Shown: positions 31,815 to 41,162 of the stretch, in pieces
How the letters are laid out: every line of letters begins with the position of its first letter
How positions within the stretch are numbered: the stretch's first letter is position 1
NCBI RefSeq assembly: GCF_029601685.1
Contig: NZ_JARRIR010000001.1
Location: 744,001 to 808,000, forward strand
DNA: 64,000 bases
Direction: 5' to 3'
Origin: Metarhizobium sp017305935
GTDB lineage: Bacteria > Pseudomonadota > Alphaproteobacteria > Rhizobiales > Rhizobiaceae
Translations under genes and position numbers: made by a program
Notes under the pieces: model-generated
Databases searched by the model: none
Told to the model about the DNA's origin: nothing
Seen by the model: the letters and a program-made list of their open reading frames with translations, nothing else

Positions 31815-33665
31815 CTACGGTTTGACGCGGTAAAGCTGAAGCGGCGCCGTTTCCGTTCCGGCGACCGGCTCCAGGTAGCCGGGTATATTGCCCGCGGTCA
31901 GTTGCCCGTAAAGCCCCTGCGGCTCCAGCTTGGCGAAATTCATCGTCTGCCAATCGCTTCTGCAGAATGCGAGTACCCCGACGCCGGCGCCGCGCAGGAA
32001 GGCTTCCGCCTGTTTCGGCTTCGACAGGCCGATATAGATCTCCGTCAGAATGCCGCCCTGGTTGCGATGATAGGGCGCGGTCAGAACGCGATGGCCGGTG
32101 TAGCGCAGGATCGACACGCCGAATTCGACGGGTGCGGCAACCGTGGTCGGCGGCAGGGCGGCGAGCGTCGCAAGTGCGGCCGGCCCGATACAGGCCGGCG
32201 TATTGCCGGCATCGACTTTTGGCGACAGACGCTCGACGATGCCCTTGACGCCTTCCGTGGCGACCAGCCCGGCCATCGCCCAAGCCGATGGCAAAGCGGC
32301 GAAACCCATGCAAAGATAGAGAAAACTGGCGCCCATATGCTGCGGATTGGCATGGACGAAGCGGCGCAGATCGATCAGCAGCAGCGAGAAGGGCAGGATG
32401 CCGAGCAGGTTGGCAAAGGCCGCGCCGCGCACCTGCAAGGCGGCAACCAGCCAGCTCACGCCGATCAGCGCCGCAAGGATCAGCGCGGTTTCCACCCGCC
32501 GCCTCTCGATGGCGAAAAAGATCGCAATGGCGAAGGCGACCGCGCCGACCCCGTAGAACGCACCCCAGGCGGAGGGATCGAGCCTTGCGAACGCCACCAT
32601 CGAGCGCGCCTCGGTGACATTGGACAGCCATAGCCGCACAACCAGCGGATCGAGATCGGACAAGGGATTGCCGAGGCATTTCGGCGCGATCAATACGGCC
32701 GTGCCGGCAACGGCCGCGCCGACGAGCCCGAGCGCCCCCAGCCGCGCCGAGAAGCGACAGCGGGCGGGAAGAAAGGTGGCGGCCATCAGGCCGAGGCCGC
32801 CGGCGGCGATGATCGAGTAGAAGCCGAGCGACAGGTTATCGCAGGTAACCGCGCCATAACGCGACGGTGGTATGGTGGCGAAAAAGGCGGCGGAGACGAC
32901 GCCCACCAGACCGAGGCAATAGGCGCGCGCCGCCCGTGCCATCATCGGCCCATGCCAGCCCCAGAGCAGGGCGACGATCATGCTGGCGACCGCCACATGC
33001 GGCACGGTTTCGGCGCCGATGGCGACGGCCAGCGCCGCCGCGGCCCCGGCGAAGAAAAAGCTTGGCGCCCGGCGCGCCGGGTCGACCAGCATGGCGGCCA
33101 TGGTGGCGATCAGCACCTGCTGGACATTGTGATGATCGATGGAACCCGGCAGGAAACGGTTTCCCGTGACCATGAACAGCGCGGTCAGCCCAAGGCTGAC
33201 ATGCATGACCGCGATACCGCCGATCCGCCGCCCGGCCAGCCCCATCGCCGCCAGCAGGGCCAGGCTGAGGGAGAGCGGCCAGACCGTCAGCGCCAGCGCC
33301 TCGGCGCGCTCATGCGGCAGAAACAGGTCGAATGTGGAGATGAGGTTGGCGAGCGGCAGGTCGATCAGCCTCGACCAGTGCATCAGTGTGCCATCGCCGA
33401 GGCCAAGGCGGTATTGCATCAGATCGAACCAGCCCTGGCCGCCGAGGAGATCGCGCACCTCGATGAGGCGCATGACGTCGTCATTGTCGGCGCCGACATA
33501 ATCCGTGGCATTCGGCAGGTTGAGCAGTAGAAGCACCAGAATGGTCAGGATGCCGTAGAAGGCGATGGCGGCGGGCAGGCGCGAAAGCAGCAAAGCCAAG
33601 CGGCCGGGGGCCGCCTTCGCCTCGGCCGGACCGGCACCCTCGCTCGCAAGCAACGCATTCGTCAT
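31815..33665 (-). CDS. Polytopic GT-C-fold-like integral membrane glycosyltransferase candidate
   Basis: A 616-residue protein with a first helix at about 25-48, followed by the periplasmic-loop segment ADNDDVMRLIEVRDLL, an acidic D-N-D-D motif like that at the same place in GT-C enzymes (the first-loop D/E motif), and about nine to eleven further helices; about 75 C-terminal residues form a soluble domain. GT-C enzymes use polyprenyl-phosphate-linked sugars outside the inner membrane. Start ATG 33665 follows AAGGAAGG. It is divergent (137 bp) from the GT2-methyltransferase-SMR operon, strongly suggesting one pathway. Family assignment is inference. Confidence 0.75.
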   Translation of the reverse strand: MTNALLASEGAGPAEAKAAPGRLALLLSRLPAAIAFYGILTILVLLLLNLPNATDYVGADNDDVMRLIEVRDLLGGQGWFDLMQYRLGLGDGTLMHWSRLIDLPLANLISTFDLFLPHERAEALALTVWPLSLSLALLAAMGLAGRRIGGIAVMHVSLGLTALFMVTGNRFLPGSIDHHNVQQVLIATMAAMLVDPARRAPSFFFAGAAAALAVAIGAETVPHVAVASMIVALLWGWHGPMMARAARAYCLGLVGVVSAAFFATIPPSRYGAVTCDNLSLGFYSIIAAGGLGLMAATFLPARCRFSARLGALGLVGAAVAGTAVLIAPKCLGNPLSDLDPLVVRLWLSNVTEARSMVAFARLDPSAWGAFYGVGAVAFAIAIFFAIERRRVETALILAALIGVSWLVAALQVRGAAFANLLGILPFSLLLIDLRRFVHANPQHMGASFLYLCMGFAALPSAWAMAGLVATEGVKGIVERLSPKVDAGNTPACIGPAALATLAALPPTTVAAPVEFGVSILRYTGHRVLTAPYHRNQGGILTEIYIGLSKPKQAEAFLRGAGVGVLAFCRSDWQTMNFAKLEPQGLYGQLTAGNIPGYLEPVAGTETAPLQLYRVKP

Positions 33666-33802
33666 GCCGGCCTTCCTTTTCCGCCGCCCTTTTCCGCGTT
33701 GGGGGCCTTGGCGGAAACCATGCCTTAACCTTCTCAAGAAATAGTAAAAAACGACCTGGCGGCATGGGCGGCCGGCACTGTGTGTTTTGCGTCGAGGACA
33801 TC

Positions 33803-34792
33803 ATGACGGATGCCGGGCCCGGCTCGCCGCAGATCGCGGTTCTCATTCCCTGCTACAACGAGGCGGGCACCATCGCGGCAGTCGTGCGCGGTTTTCGCGC
33901 GGCGCTGCCCCAGGCGCGCATCCATGTCTACGACAACAATTCCACCGATGGCACGGCACTGCAGGCGATGCTGGCCGGTGCGGCCGTGACGCGCGAGCGG
34001 CGGCAGGGCAAGGGCAATGTGGTGCGCCGCATGTTCGCCGATATCGAGGCCGACATCTACCTGATGGCCGATGGCGACGGCACCTATTCGCCAGACGACG
34101 CCGAAGACCTGATCCGCACGCTGATGACCGAAGGCGCCGACATGGTTGTCGGCACCCGCCGCAACGTGCATGCCGATGCCGGACGCAACGGTCATGCCTT
34201 CGGCAACCGGCTGTTCAACCAGCTTTATCGCGGCATTTTCGGCAGTGAGTTCACCGATATCTTTTCCGGCTACCGTGCCTTCTCCCGCCGTTTCGTGAAG
34301 AGCTTTCCGGCGATTTCGGCCGGCTTCGAGATCGAGACGGAAATGTCCGTGCATGCCTCGCGTCTGAAACTGCCGGTCAGCGAACTGGAGCTGGATTACG
34401 GGCGGCGCCCGGAAGGCTCGCACTCGAAACTCTCGACCTTCCGCGACGGCGCCAAAATCCTCTGGATGTTCGCCATGCTGATGAAGGAGACCCGGCCCTT
34501 CGCCTTCTTCGGGGCGCTGGGAACGGCGGTGATGGCGGCAAGCCTCGTCTTCATGACGCCGGTGCTGATCGAATTCTTCGAAACCGGCCTCGTGCCGCGC
34601 ATGCCGACCTGGGTCCTGTCCCTGGCGCTGATGATGATCGCCTTCATCCTGTATGCCGCCGGCGTCATCCTCGATTCCGTGGCGCGCGCACGGGCGGAGC
34701 TGCTGCGGCTGCATTATGTCAACCTGCCCGCCGCCAGGGCGGGCGTGTCGGAGGCGCGCGCCGCCGCAGCCCAGGCGGACAGGGCGGCCTGA
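33803..34792 (+). CDS. GT2-family glycosyltransferase with C-terminal membrane helices
   Basis: A 329-residue polyprenyl-phosphate-type glycosyltransferase. N-terminal GT-A domain: AVLIPCYNEAGTIAAVV, HVYDNNSTDGT, metal-binding ADGDGTYSPDDAE, then GYRAFSRRFVK and FEIETEMSVHASR; two C-terminal helices (about 235-260 and 270-300). This is the topology of ArnC, GtrB and RgtE, which load a sugar on the lipid carrier at the cytoplasmic face. Start ATG 33803 has GAGGAC upstream; the longer frame is not supported. First gene of a four-gene operon. Confidence 0.88.
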   Translation: MTDAGPGSPQIAVLIPCYNEAGTIAAVVRGFRAALPQARIHVYDNNSTDGTALQAMLAGAAVTRERRQGKGNVVRRMFADIEADIYLMADGDGTYSPDDAEDLIRTLMTEGADMVVGTRRNVHADAGRNGHAFGNRLFNQLYRGIFGSEFTDIFSGYRAFSRRFVKSFPAISAGFEIETEMSVHASRLKLPVSELELDYGRRPEGSHSKLSTFRDGAKILWMFAMLMKETRPFAFFGALGTAVMAASLVFMTPVLIEFFETGLVPRMPTWVLSLALMMIAFILYAAGVILDSVARARAELLRLHYVNLPAARAGVSEARAAAAQADRAA

Positions 34793-34805
34793 CCGGAAAA
34801 CGACC

Positions 34806-35501
34806 ATGAACCGCGAAACCACCAACCGCATCCGTTTCGTCATCGAAGACGTCCTGCCGCCGATCCTGCGCGATTGCGCCGCCTTCCGCTGGATGGCACG
34901 GCTGGCCTGGGGCGACCATATCGACCATCTCGCCCGTTTTCGCGAACGCGCGCCCTTCCTCACCGAAACCGAGTATGAAACGCTCTATCGCAACCATCCG
35001 CGCGTGCACCAGGGCACCGACAATTCGGCTGCCACCATCCGACGCATCAATGCCGGCGTGATCGGCGACAGCCTTTGCGACGTCGGCTGCGGCACCGGAG
35101 CGCTGCTCTCGCATATCCAGGCGGCGCATCCTGAAATCCAGCGCCTGACCGGCGTCGATTTCGTCGTCGAGGATGCGGCGGCCCTGCCCGGCATCGAATA
35201 TGTCGCCGCCCGCATCGAGGAACTGCCGTTTGCCGATGGCGAATTCGATACCGTCGTCTGCACCCATGTCATCGAGCATCTGCTCGATTATCGCCGGGCG
35301 ATCGCCGAACTCAGGCGCATCGCGCGGCGGCGGCTGATCATCGTCGTGCCACGTGAGCGCGAATACCGCTACACCTTCAACCCGCATTTCAATTTCTTCC
35401 CCTATACTCATTCCTTCCTGCGGGCCGTGCATCCCGTGCCGGAGCGATTCGAATGCATCGATATCGGCCGCGACATTTTTTATTGCGAAGACAAGGGGTA
35501 G
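34806..35501 (+). CDS. Class I SAM-dependent methyltransferase
   Basis: A 231-residue methyltransferase. SAM site CDVGCGTGALLSHIQ, the acidic residue in LTGVDFVVEDAAALPG and the motif DTVVCTHVIEHLLDYR. It has no signal or membrane segment. Start ATG 34806, 13 bp after the GT2 stop. It probably methylates a sugar nucleotide, lipid-linked sugar or terminal sugar of this module. The substrate is unknown. Confidence 0.87.
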   Translation: MNRETTNRIRFVIEDVLPPILRDCAAFRWMARLAWGDHIDHLARFRERAPFLTETEYETLYRNHPRVHQGTDNSAATIRRINAGVIGDSLCDVGCGTGALLSHIQAAHPEIQRLTGVDFVVEDAAALPGIEYVAARIEELPFADGEFDTVVCTHVIEHLLDYRRAIAELRRIARRRLIIVVPREREYRYTFNPHFNFFPYTHSFLRAVHPVPERFECIDIGRDIFYCEDKG

Positions 35502-35505
35502 ACGG

Positions 35506-35868
35506 ATGTTTCCCACGCTTCCGGCCGGCATCTGGATGGGGTTGCTCGGCACGCCGCTGCTGATTGCGGCAGGTCAGGTGCTGTTCAAGCTGACCAGCGC
35601 GTCGGCGGGCGATTTCGGCTTTCGCGGATTGTTGCATCTCGCCCTCAATCCGCTGTTGATCGCCGCGCTCGCACTCTACGGCATCGGCACGCTCGTCTGG
35701 ATCTACGTGCTGAAATCCGTGCCGCTGACGCTCGCCTATTCCTTCATGGGGCTGACATTCTGCTTCGTGCCGCTGCTGGCGCAGCTCTTTCTCGGCGAGA
35801 CGCTGACCTTGCGATATGCGTTCGGGGCCGCTCTGATCGTCGCCGGCATGCTGGCTATCAACGGCTGA
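35506..35868 (+). CDS. SMR/EamA-like four-helix membrane protein (ArnE/RgtF-type flippase-subunit candidate)
   Basis: A 120-residue four-helix protein: GLLGTPLLIAAGQVLFKL, AALALYGIGTLVWIYVL, LTLAYSFMGLTFCFVPLLAQ, and a C-terminal helix with LGETLTLRYAFGAALIVAG, the classic SMR end motif. In Arn and Rgt loci such proteins move lipid-linked sugars across the membrane. It begins 4 bp after the methyltransferase stop and its own stop overlaps the next start by one base. Confidence 0.82.
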   Translation: MFPTLPAGIWMGLLGTPLLIAAGQVLFKLTSASAGDFGFRGLLHLALNPLLIAALALYGIGTLVWIYVLKSVPLTLAYSFMGLTFCFVPLLAQLFLGETLTLRYAFGAALIVAGMLAING

Positions 35869-36197
35869 TGGCGCGTTATCTCGGCGTGCTCCTGGCAGCG
35901 CTGGCGGCTGATCTGGCCGTTTGGCACCTGCTGTCCTATCGGGTCGAGACGACCATGCTGATCGGTGGGGTCGCCGGCCTTGCCGTGGCGCTGGGCGTCG
36001 TCCAGCTTTCGGGTCTTCAAAGACGCGCGCGCGATCTCCTGACGATCAGCCTCGTGCTGTCGACGCTGCTCTCGCTGGCGTTGATCCTGCTGCTGCCGCT
36101 GTTGCAACCGCTGGCAGCGCGGGCGTTGGCCGCCCTCGCCGCTCTCGGCTTCGCGCTGTTCGGCTTTGCGCTCTACCTGCGCAAACCGAAAGGTTAG
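35868..36197 (+). CDS. Small three- to four-helix membrane protein
   Basis: A 109-residue hydrophobic protein, starting on the TGATG overlap with the SMR-like gene (translational coupling). Helices at about 5-22, 28-47, 57-85 and 86-105, short basic tail KPKG. Not a clear SMR sequence, but its coupling and size make it a plausible partner of the SMR-like protein (as ArnF is for ArnE) or an assembly factor. Its last four bases overlap the convergent oxidoreductase gene. Confidence 0.68.
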   Translation: MARYLGVLLAALAADLAVWHLLSYRVETTMLIGGVAGLAVALGVVQLSGLQRRARDLLTISLVLSTLLSLALILLLPLLQPLAARALAALAALGFALFGFALYLRKPKG

Positions 36198-37180
36198 ACC
36201 GTTTCCCATCCGTCCTTTTCGCTGGCGCGATAGATGGCGTCGATGAAGGCCTGGTTGAGTTTCGAGCTTTCCAGCGAGACGATTTCCTCTTTTTCGCCCA
36301 AGGCGGCGCGGGCGAAAGCCTCGGCCTCGCGCTTGTACTGGCGGCTGTCGGGAAAGCGGAAGATGCGGGACTCGCCGTGGTTGCGATTGGTGAGTTCGAT
36401 CTCTTCCGCGCCGTAGCGATCGGCATTGAAGGGCGATTTCACCTCGATGAACCCGTCCGTGCCGTGGAAGACCATCACCTGGCGGTTGGCGAGTTGGGTG
36501 GAGATGTAGAAGCTCAGTTCAAAACTGTCGAACTCGGCCTTGACGCTCGAATAGATGTCGGTGCCGAATTCCGGATCGCGCTCGGTGACGGCCTGGACCC
36601 GCTTCGGCTCCTGCCCGGTCGCGAAGCGGGTGGTGATCGTCGGATAGACACCGATATCCGGCAGGCCGCCGCCGCCGAGCGCCGGGATATTGCGCATATT
36701 GCCGGGATCGCGGTTGAAATAGGTGAACGCGCCCTGAACATGGCGCAGCTTGCCGATCGCCCCTTCCTGCAACAGCGCGCGCACCTTGCGCCAGACCGGC
36801 GCATAGGTGACCATGAAGGCTTCCGTCACCACCACCTTGTTGCGGTCGCGGGCGGCGATGACGGCGTCGATCTCGTCGGCCTTCAGCGCCAACGGCTTTT
36901 CCACCAGCACATGCTTGCCGGCATCGGCGGCCCTGATCGCCCATTCGACATGCTGCGAGGTCGGCAGCGGGATATAGACCGCATCGATGACATCGGAAGC
37001 CAGCATCTCCTCATAGGAGCCGAAGGCCTGGGGCACGGAGAAACGATCGGCCATGGCCCGCGCTTTGGCCAGGTCGCGGCTGGCGACGGCGGTGACGACA
37101 CAGTTTTCCGCATCCTGAATGGCGGGCACGACCAGCTCGGCGCCGATCTTCGCGGTGGACAGAATTCCGAAACGCAGCAT
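36194..37180 (-). CDS. Gfo/Idh/MocA-family NAD(P)-dependent oxidoreductase
   Basis: A 328-residue sugar- or inositol-type dehydrogenase. Rossmann N-terminus FGILSTAKIGAELVVPAI, then VEKPLAL and the Gfo/Idh C-terminal domain with GGGLPDIGVYP. ATG 37180 follows GGAGGAAGAG; the frame's upstream extension overlaps the aldo/keto reductase promoter and is rejected. It converges on the glycan module (4-bp overlap) and could make or modify a sugar precursor for it, but this is only positional inference. Confidence 0.9.
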   Translation of the reverse strand: MLRFGILSTAKIGAELVVPAIQDAENCVVTAVASRDLAKARAMADRFSVPQAFGSYEEMLASDVIDAVYIPLPTSQHVEWAIRAADAGKHVLVEKPLALKADEIDAVIAARDRNKVVVTEAFMVTYAPVWRKVRALLQEGAIGKLRHVQGAFTYFNRDPGNMRNIPALGGGGLPDIGVYPTITTRFATGQEPKRVQAVTERDPEFGTDIYSSVKAEFDSFELSFYISTQLANRQVMVFHGTDGFIEVKSPFNADRYGAEEIELTNRNHGESRIFRFPDSRQYKREAEAFARAALGEKEEIVSLESSKLNQAFIDAIYRASEKDGWETV

Positions 37181-37361
37181 CTCTTCCTCCGAAATCTTTT
37201 TGACGTGCGGCACCTTAGTCAGCCGGCGGCGGCGATGCAATCGGCGCTCCGCTTTCGGCGGCGCTTCACGCGAATGCGACTGGAAAGAGGCCAAGGGGAG
37301 CGCTAGCTTCGCGCCCGAATGCCGGCGATTTGCGCGCCGACGCAACGAAGGAGTGGAGAGT

Positions 37362-38312
37362 ATGGAATTGCGACCCCTTGGCCGAACCGGCCTGAAAATC
37401 GCGCCGCTGGTGTTCGGCGGCAATGTGTTCGGCTGGACGGCGGATGAAAAGACCTCGTTTGCGCTGCTGTCGCGCTTCTTCGAGGCCGGCTTCAACACGG
37501 TCGATACCGCCGATGTCTATTCGTCCTGGGCGCCCGGCAATTCCGGCGGCGAATCCGAGGTGATCATCGGCAAATGGCTGAAGTCCGGCGCCGTGGCGCG
37601 CGACAAGGCGATCGTCGTCACCAAGGTCGGTTCCGATCTCGGCGAAGGACGCAAGGGCCTGTCGCAAAAATGGATCATGCATGCGGTGGAGGATTCGCTG
37701 AAGCGGCTGCAGACCGACTACATCGACCTCTACCTCTCGCACTGGCCGGATGCCTCTGTCCCCTACGAGGAAACGCTGGCCGCCCACACGAAACTCAAGG
37801 AACAGGGCAAGGTGCGCGCCGTCGGCGGCTCCAACCTCGACGCCACCCAGCTTCAGGCCTCACTCGATGCGGCCACTGCAAACGGCTTGCAGCGCTATGA
37901 CGTGCTGCAGCCGGAATACAATCTCTACGACCGCGGCGGTTTCGAAGGTCCGCTCGCCGAGCTATGCCAGAGGGAAGACATCGGCGTCATCACCTATTTC
38001 AGCCTCGCCTCCGGCTTCCTGACCGGCAAGTACCGCACGCCTGCCGATACGCAAGGCAAGGCGCGCGGCGAGGACGCCGGCAAATATCTCGACGCCAAGG
38101 GCCAGCGCATCCTCGCCGCCCTCGACACGGTCTCCGCCGAGATCGGCGCCAAACCGGCCGAGATCGCCCTCGCCTGGCTGATGGCCAAACCCACTGTGAC
38201 CGCCCCCATCGCCTCCGCCACCAGCCTTTCCCAGCTCGAAAGCCTGATCAAATCCGCCAGCCTGTCGCTGACGTCGGACCAGATCGCCCTGCTCGACAAG
38301 GCCGGCGCCTGA
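37362..38312 (+). CDS. Aldo/keto reductase
   Basis: NADPH-dependent carbonyl reductase, 316 residues: LGRTGLKIAPLVFGGNVFG, catalytic-Tyr segment FNTVDTADVYSS with Lys in AIVVTKVG and His in DLYLSHWPD, and the C-terminal ALAWLMAKPTVTAPIASA. Start ATG 37362 with AAGGAGTGGAG. Divergent from the Gfo/Idh gene (181 bp). Specificity unknown. Confidence 0.92.
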   Translation: MELRPLGRTGLKIAPLVFGGNVFGWTADEKTSFALLSRFFEAGFNTVDTADVYSSWAPGNSGGESEVIIGKWLKSGAVARDKAIVVTKVGSDLGEGRKGLSQKWIMHAVEDSLKRLQTDYIDLYLSHWPDASVPYEETLAAHTKLKEQGKVRAVGGSNLDATQLQASLDAATANGLQRYDVLQPEYNLYDRGGFEGPLAELCQREDIGVITYFSLASGFLTGKYRTPADTQGKARGEDAGKYLDAKGQRILAALDTVSAEIGAKPAEIALAWLMAKPTVTAPIASATSLSQLESLIKSASLSLTSDQIALLDKAGA

Positions 38313-38319
38313 AACGACA

Positions 38320-38347
38320 AAGGGCGCCGGTCGATGCCGGCGCCCTT
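38320..38347. terminator. Inverted repeat between convergent aldo/keto reductase and guaA
   Basis: AAGGGCGCCGG (38320-38330) pairs perfectly with CCGGCGCCCTT (38337-38347), but flanking T tracts are weak on both strands. It could serve both convergent genes. Confidence 0.55.
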
Positions 38348-38374
38348 CGATAGTCTAAAAATGCCGCTACGGCA

Positions 38375-39937
38375 TCATTCCCACTCGATCGTGCCCGGCG
38401 GCTTGGACGTCACATCGTAGACGACGCGGTTGATGCCGCGGACTTCGTTGATGATGCGAGTGGCGGCGCGGCCGAGGAATTCCATGTCGTAGTGATAGAA
38501 ATCCGCGGTCATGCCGTCGACGGAGGTGACGGCGCGCAGCGCGCAGACGAATTCATAGGTGCGGCCGTCGCCCATGACGCCGACGGTCTGGACCGGCAGC
38601 AGCACGGCGAAAGCCTGCCAGATAGCGTCGTAGAGGCCCGCTTTACGGATTTCGTCGAGATAGATCGCATCCGCCTCGCGCAGGATCTCCAGCTTTTCGC
38701 GGCTGATGCCGCCGGGGCAGCGGATGGCGAGGCCCGGGCCCGGAAAGGGATGGCGGCCGATGAAACTCTCCGGCAGGCCGAGTTCGCGGCCGAGGACGCG
38801 GACTTCGTCCTTGAACAGTTCGCGCAACGGTTCGACAAGCTGCATGTTCATGCGCTCGGGCAGGCCGCCGACATTGTGGTGGCTCTTGATGGTCACTGAG
38901 GGACCGCCTGTGAAGGAGACGCTTTCGATCACATCCGGGTACAGCGTGCCCTGGGCCAGGAACTCGGCGCCGCCGAGCTTTTTCGCCTCTTCCTCGAAGA
39001 CTTCGATGAACAGGCGGCCGATGGTCTTGCGCTTGACCTCCGGATCGCTCTCGCCTTCCAACGCCGAAATAAAGCGGTCGGAAGCGTCGATATGCAGGAG
39101 ATGCAGGTTGTAATGCTCACGGAACATGGCGACGACATCGGCCGCCTCGTTCTTGCGCATCAGGCCGTGGTCGACCAGGATGCAGGTCAGCTGCTCGCCG
39201 ACCGCCTCATGGATCAGCAGCGCGGCAACCGACGAGTCGACGCCGCCGGAAAGCGCGCAGATGACGCGCTTGTTTCCGACCTGTTTGCGGATCGCCTCGA
39301 CGGCGCGCGCGCGATAGGCCGACATGGTCCAGTCACCCTGAAGGCCGGCAATATTGTGGACGAAATTGGCGATCAGCTTGGCGCCGTCGGGCGTATGCAC
39401 CACTTCCGGGTGGAACTGCACGGCGTAATATTTCTTCGCCTCGTTGGCGATGAAGGCGTAAGGCGCGTTCGGCGAGGTGGCGACGACCTCAAAGCCTTCC
39501 GGCAAAGCGGTGACGCGGTCGCCATGGCTCATCCATACCTGATGGCGCGAACCCAGCGGCCAGATGCCTTCGAACAGGGCGCATTCCTTCTCGACGTCGA
39601 GGAAGGCGCGGCCGAATTCGCGGTGATGGCCGCTCTCGACCTTGCCGCCGAGCTGGACGCACATGGTCTGCTGGCCGTAGCAGATGCCGAAGACCGGCAC
39701 GCCGCTGTCGAAGATCACCTGCGGGGCGCGCGGCGAGCCTTCGTCCACGGTCGAGGCGGGGCTGCCGGAGAGGATGACGGCGCGCGGCTTGAGGCGCGCG
39801 AAGCCTTCCTCGGCGGACTGGAAGGGCACGATTTCGCAATAGACGCCGGTTTCGCGCACACGCCGCGCGATGAGCTGCGTCACCTGGCTGCCGAAATCGA
39901 CGATGAGAACGGTGTCGGAGGGAGCTGTCTGGGTCAT
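38375..39937 (-). CDS. guaA: GMP synthase (glutamine-hydrolysing)
   Basis: Converts XMP to GMP with glutamine. 520 residues. GATase half: VFGICYGQQTMC with nucleophile Cys, and FHPEVVHT. ATP-pyrophosphatase half: ALSGGVDSSVAALLIHEA and the PFPGPGLAIRCPGG dimer domain, ending GTIEWE. Start ATG 39937. A short direct repeat TTGTCCCTG/TTGTCCCTC lies in the 70-bp gap to the nucleosidase gene upstream. Confidence 0.98.
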   Translation of the reverse strand: MTQTAPSDTVLIVDFGSQVTQLIARRVRETGVYCEIVPFQSAEEGFARLKPRAVILSGSPASTVDEGSPRAPQVIFDSGVPVFGICYGQQTMCVQLGGKVESGHHREFGRAFLDVEKECALFEGIWPLGSRHQVWMSHGDRVTALPEGFEVVATSPNAPYAFIANEAKKYYAVQFHPEVVHTPDGAKLIANFVHNIAGLQGDWTMSAYRARAVEAIRKQVGNKRVICALSGGVDSSVAALLIHEAVGEQLTCILVDHGLMRKNEAADVVAMFREHYNLHLLHIDASDRFISALEGESDPEVKRKTIGRLFIEVFEEEAKKLGGAEFLAQGTLYPDVIESVSFTGGPSVTIKSHHNVGGLPERMNMQLVEPLRELFKDEVRVLGRELGLPESFIGRHPFPGPGLAIRCPGGISREKLEILREADAIYLDEIRKAGLYDAIWQAFAVLLPVQTVGVMGDGRTYEFVCALRAVTSVDGMTADFYHYDMEFLGRAATRIINEVRGINRVVYDVTSKPPGTIEWE

Positions 39938-40007
39938 GGCGAGCCTTTAATGAAATCCGCTGCGACATGCAATCGGCCGCAGGCGTTTATATTGTCCCTG
40001 TTGTCCC

Positions 40008-40649
40008 TCAGAACCAGAAGACCCCGTCCTCCAGCGCTTCGAACAGGCTGTCGACGGCATAGGCCAGCTTGCGGTCGACGACATGCAGATATTCCGTCCA
40101 GTCGCCGATATGGCTGAGTTCCGCCTTGCCGTCGGAAATGCCGCGCAGGCCGATCAACGGCAGGCCGTAGATCTGGCAAACGCGCAGCACCGCATAGGTT
40201 TCCATGTCGACCATATCGGCATCGACGGTTTCGTAGGCGCGGCCCGAGACCACATTGGCGCCGGTGGAAAGCCGCGCTTCGGGAATGCCCGGAATGCGCA
40301 GCGGCAATTCGAGGACCGCCGGCAGGTCGAGAAGCGGCGTGCAGCCCTTCTCGAAGCCGAGCGCCGTGGCGTCCATATCGCGATAGGACACGCTGGAGAC
40401 CTGATAGACTTCCGTATGCTCCAGCGCCGGCGCGCCGGCCGACCCCAGGGACACCACGAGATCGGGCAAATCGTCCGCCGCCTGCAGGCGCGCCAGTTCG
40501 CGCGTCAGGTTGATGGCGGCCTCGACCGGGCCGACGCCGGTCAGGAGCGGCGAGAACCGCGTTTCCAGGAGCGCGCCGTATTCGGCCTTCACCGCCATGA
40601 CGAACAGGATCGATTTTCCCGCGATACGCTTGAGTTCGTAGGTCGTCAT
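40008..40649 (-). CDS. 5'-methylthioadenosine/S-adenosylhomocysteine nucleosidase-like protein
   Basis: Nucleoside phosphorylase-fold hydrolase of 213 residues: VVSLGSAGAPALE, base-binding segment MVDMETYAV (Met-Glu) and the catalytic Asp in RGISDGKAELSHIGDW. It clears methylthioadenosine or adenosylhomocysteine. ATG 40649 overlaps the stop of the thioesterase gene upstream (ATGA), so they are translationally coupled. Confidence 0.85.
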   Translation of the reverse strand: MTTYELKRIAGKSILFVMAVKAEYGALLETRFSPLLTGVGPVEAAINLTRELARLQAADDLPDLVVSLGSAGAPALEHTEVYQVSSVSYRDMDATALGFEKGCTPLLDLPAVLELPLRIPGIPEARLSTGANVVSGRAYETVDADMVDMETYAVLRVCQIYGLPLIGLRGISDGKAELSHIGDWTEYLHVVDRKLAYAVDSLFEALEDGVFWF

Positions 40650-41095
40650 CCGGCAATTCCCTCGCGTCCGCGCACCACCATCATCGTGCCGGTCATCGAG
40701 GCGACGAGCTTGGCCGGGCCGTCACGCAGCGCATAGGCGCGGCCATCGGCGACGATGATGTTGGAGCCGGGTTTCGTGACTTCGCCGCGAAACAGGAAGC
40801 GGCTTCCCCGGCCCGGCGACATCAGGTTCACTTTGAATTCGATGGTCAGGATCGAGGCATCGGCATCGATGACCGTATAGGCGGCGTAGCCGCAGGCGGA
40901 ATCGAGCGCCGTCGCGACGATGCCGGCATGCAGGAAACCATGCTGCTGCGTCAGCTTCGGATCGAAATCCAGCTCGATCTCGACCGTGCCGTGCTCGATG
41001 CGGGTCAGCTCGGCGCCGATGGTTTCCATGATCCGCTGCCGGGAAAAACTCTGCCGGATGCGCTCGCCGAAATCGCCGCCGTCTTCCTCTGCCAT
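40646..41095 (-). CDS. PaaI-family hotdog thioesterase
   Basis: Acyl-CoA thioesterase of 149 residues; hotdog core with QQHGFLHAGIVATALDSACGYAA, whose HGG-like/Asp region is the usual catalytic site, and MSPGRGSRFLFRGEVTKPGSNI. ATG 41095 with AGGGG upstream; its last 4 bp are shared with the nucleosidase gene start. Substrate not inferable. Confidence 0.85.
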   Translation of the reverse strand: MAEEDGGDFGERIRQSFSRQRIMETIGAELTRIEHGTVEIELDFDPKLTQQHGFLHAGIVATALDSACGYAAYTVIDADASILTIEFKVNLMSPGRGSRFLFRGEVTKPGSNIIVADGRAYALRDGPAKLVASMTGTMMVVRGREGIAG

Positions 41096-41162
41096 TGCAT
41101 GACCCCTGTTCGGGCGGAAAGTGGCACGGACCCTCGGATTCGGCAAGCCATCGGCGGGGAAT

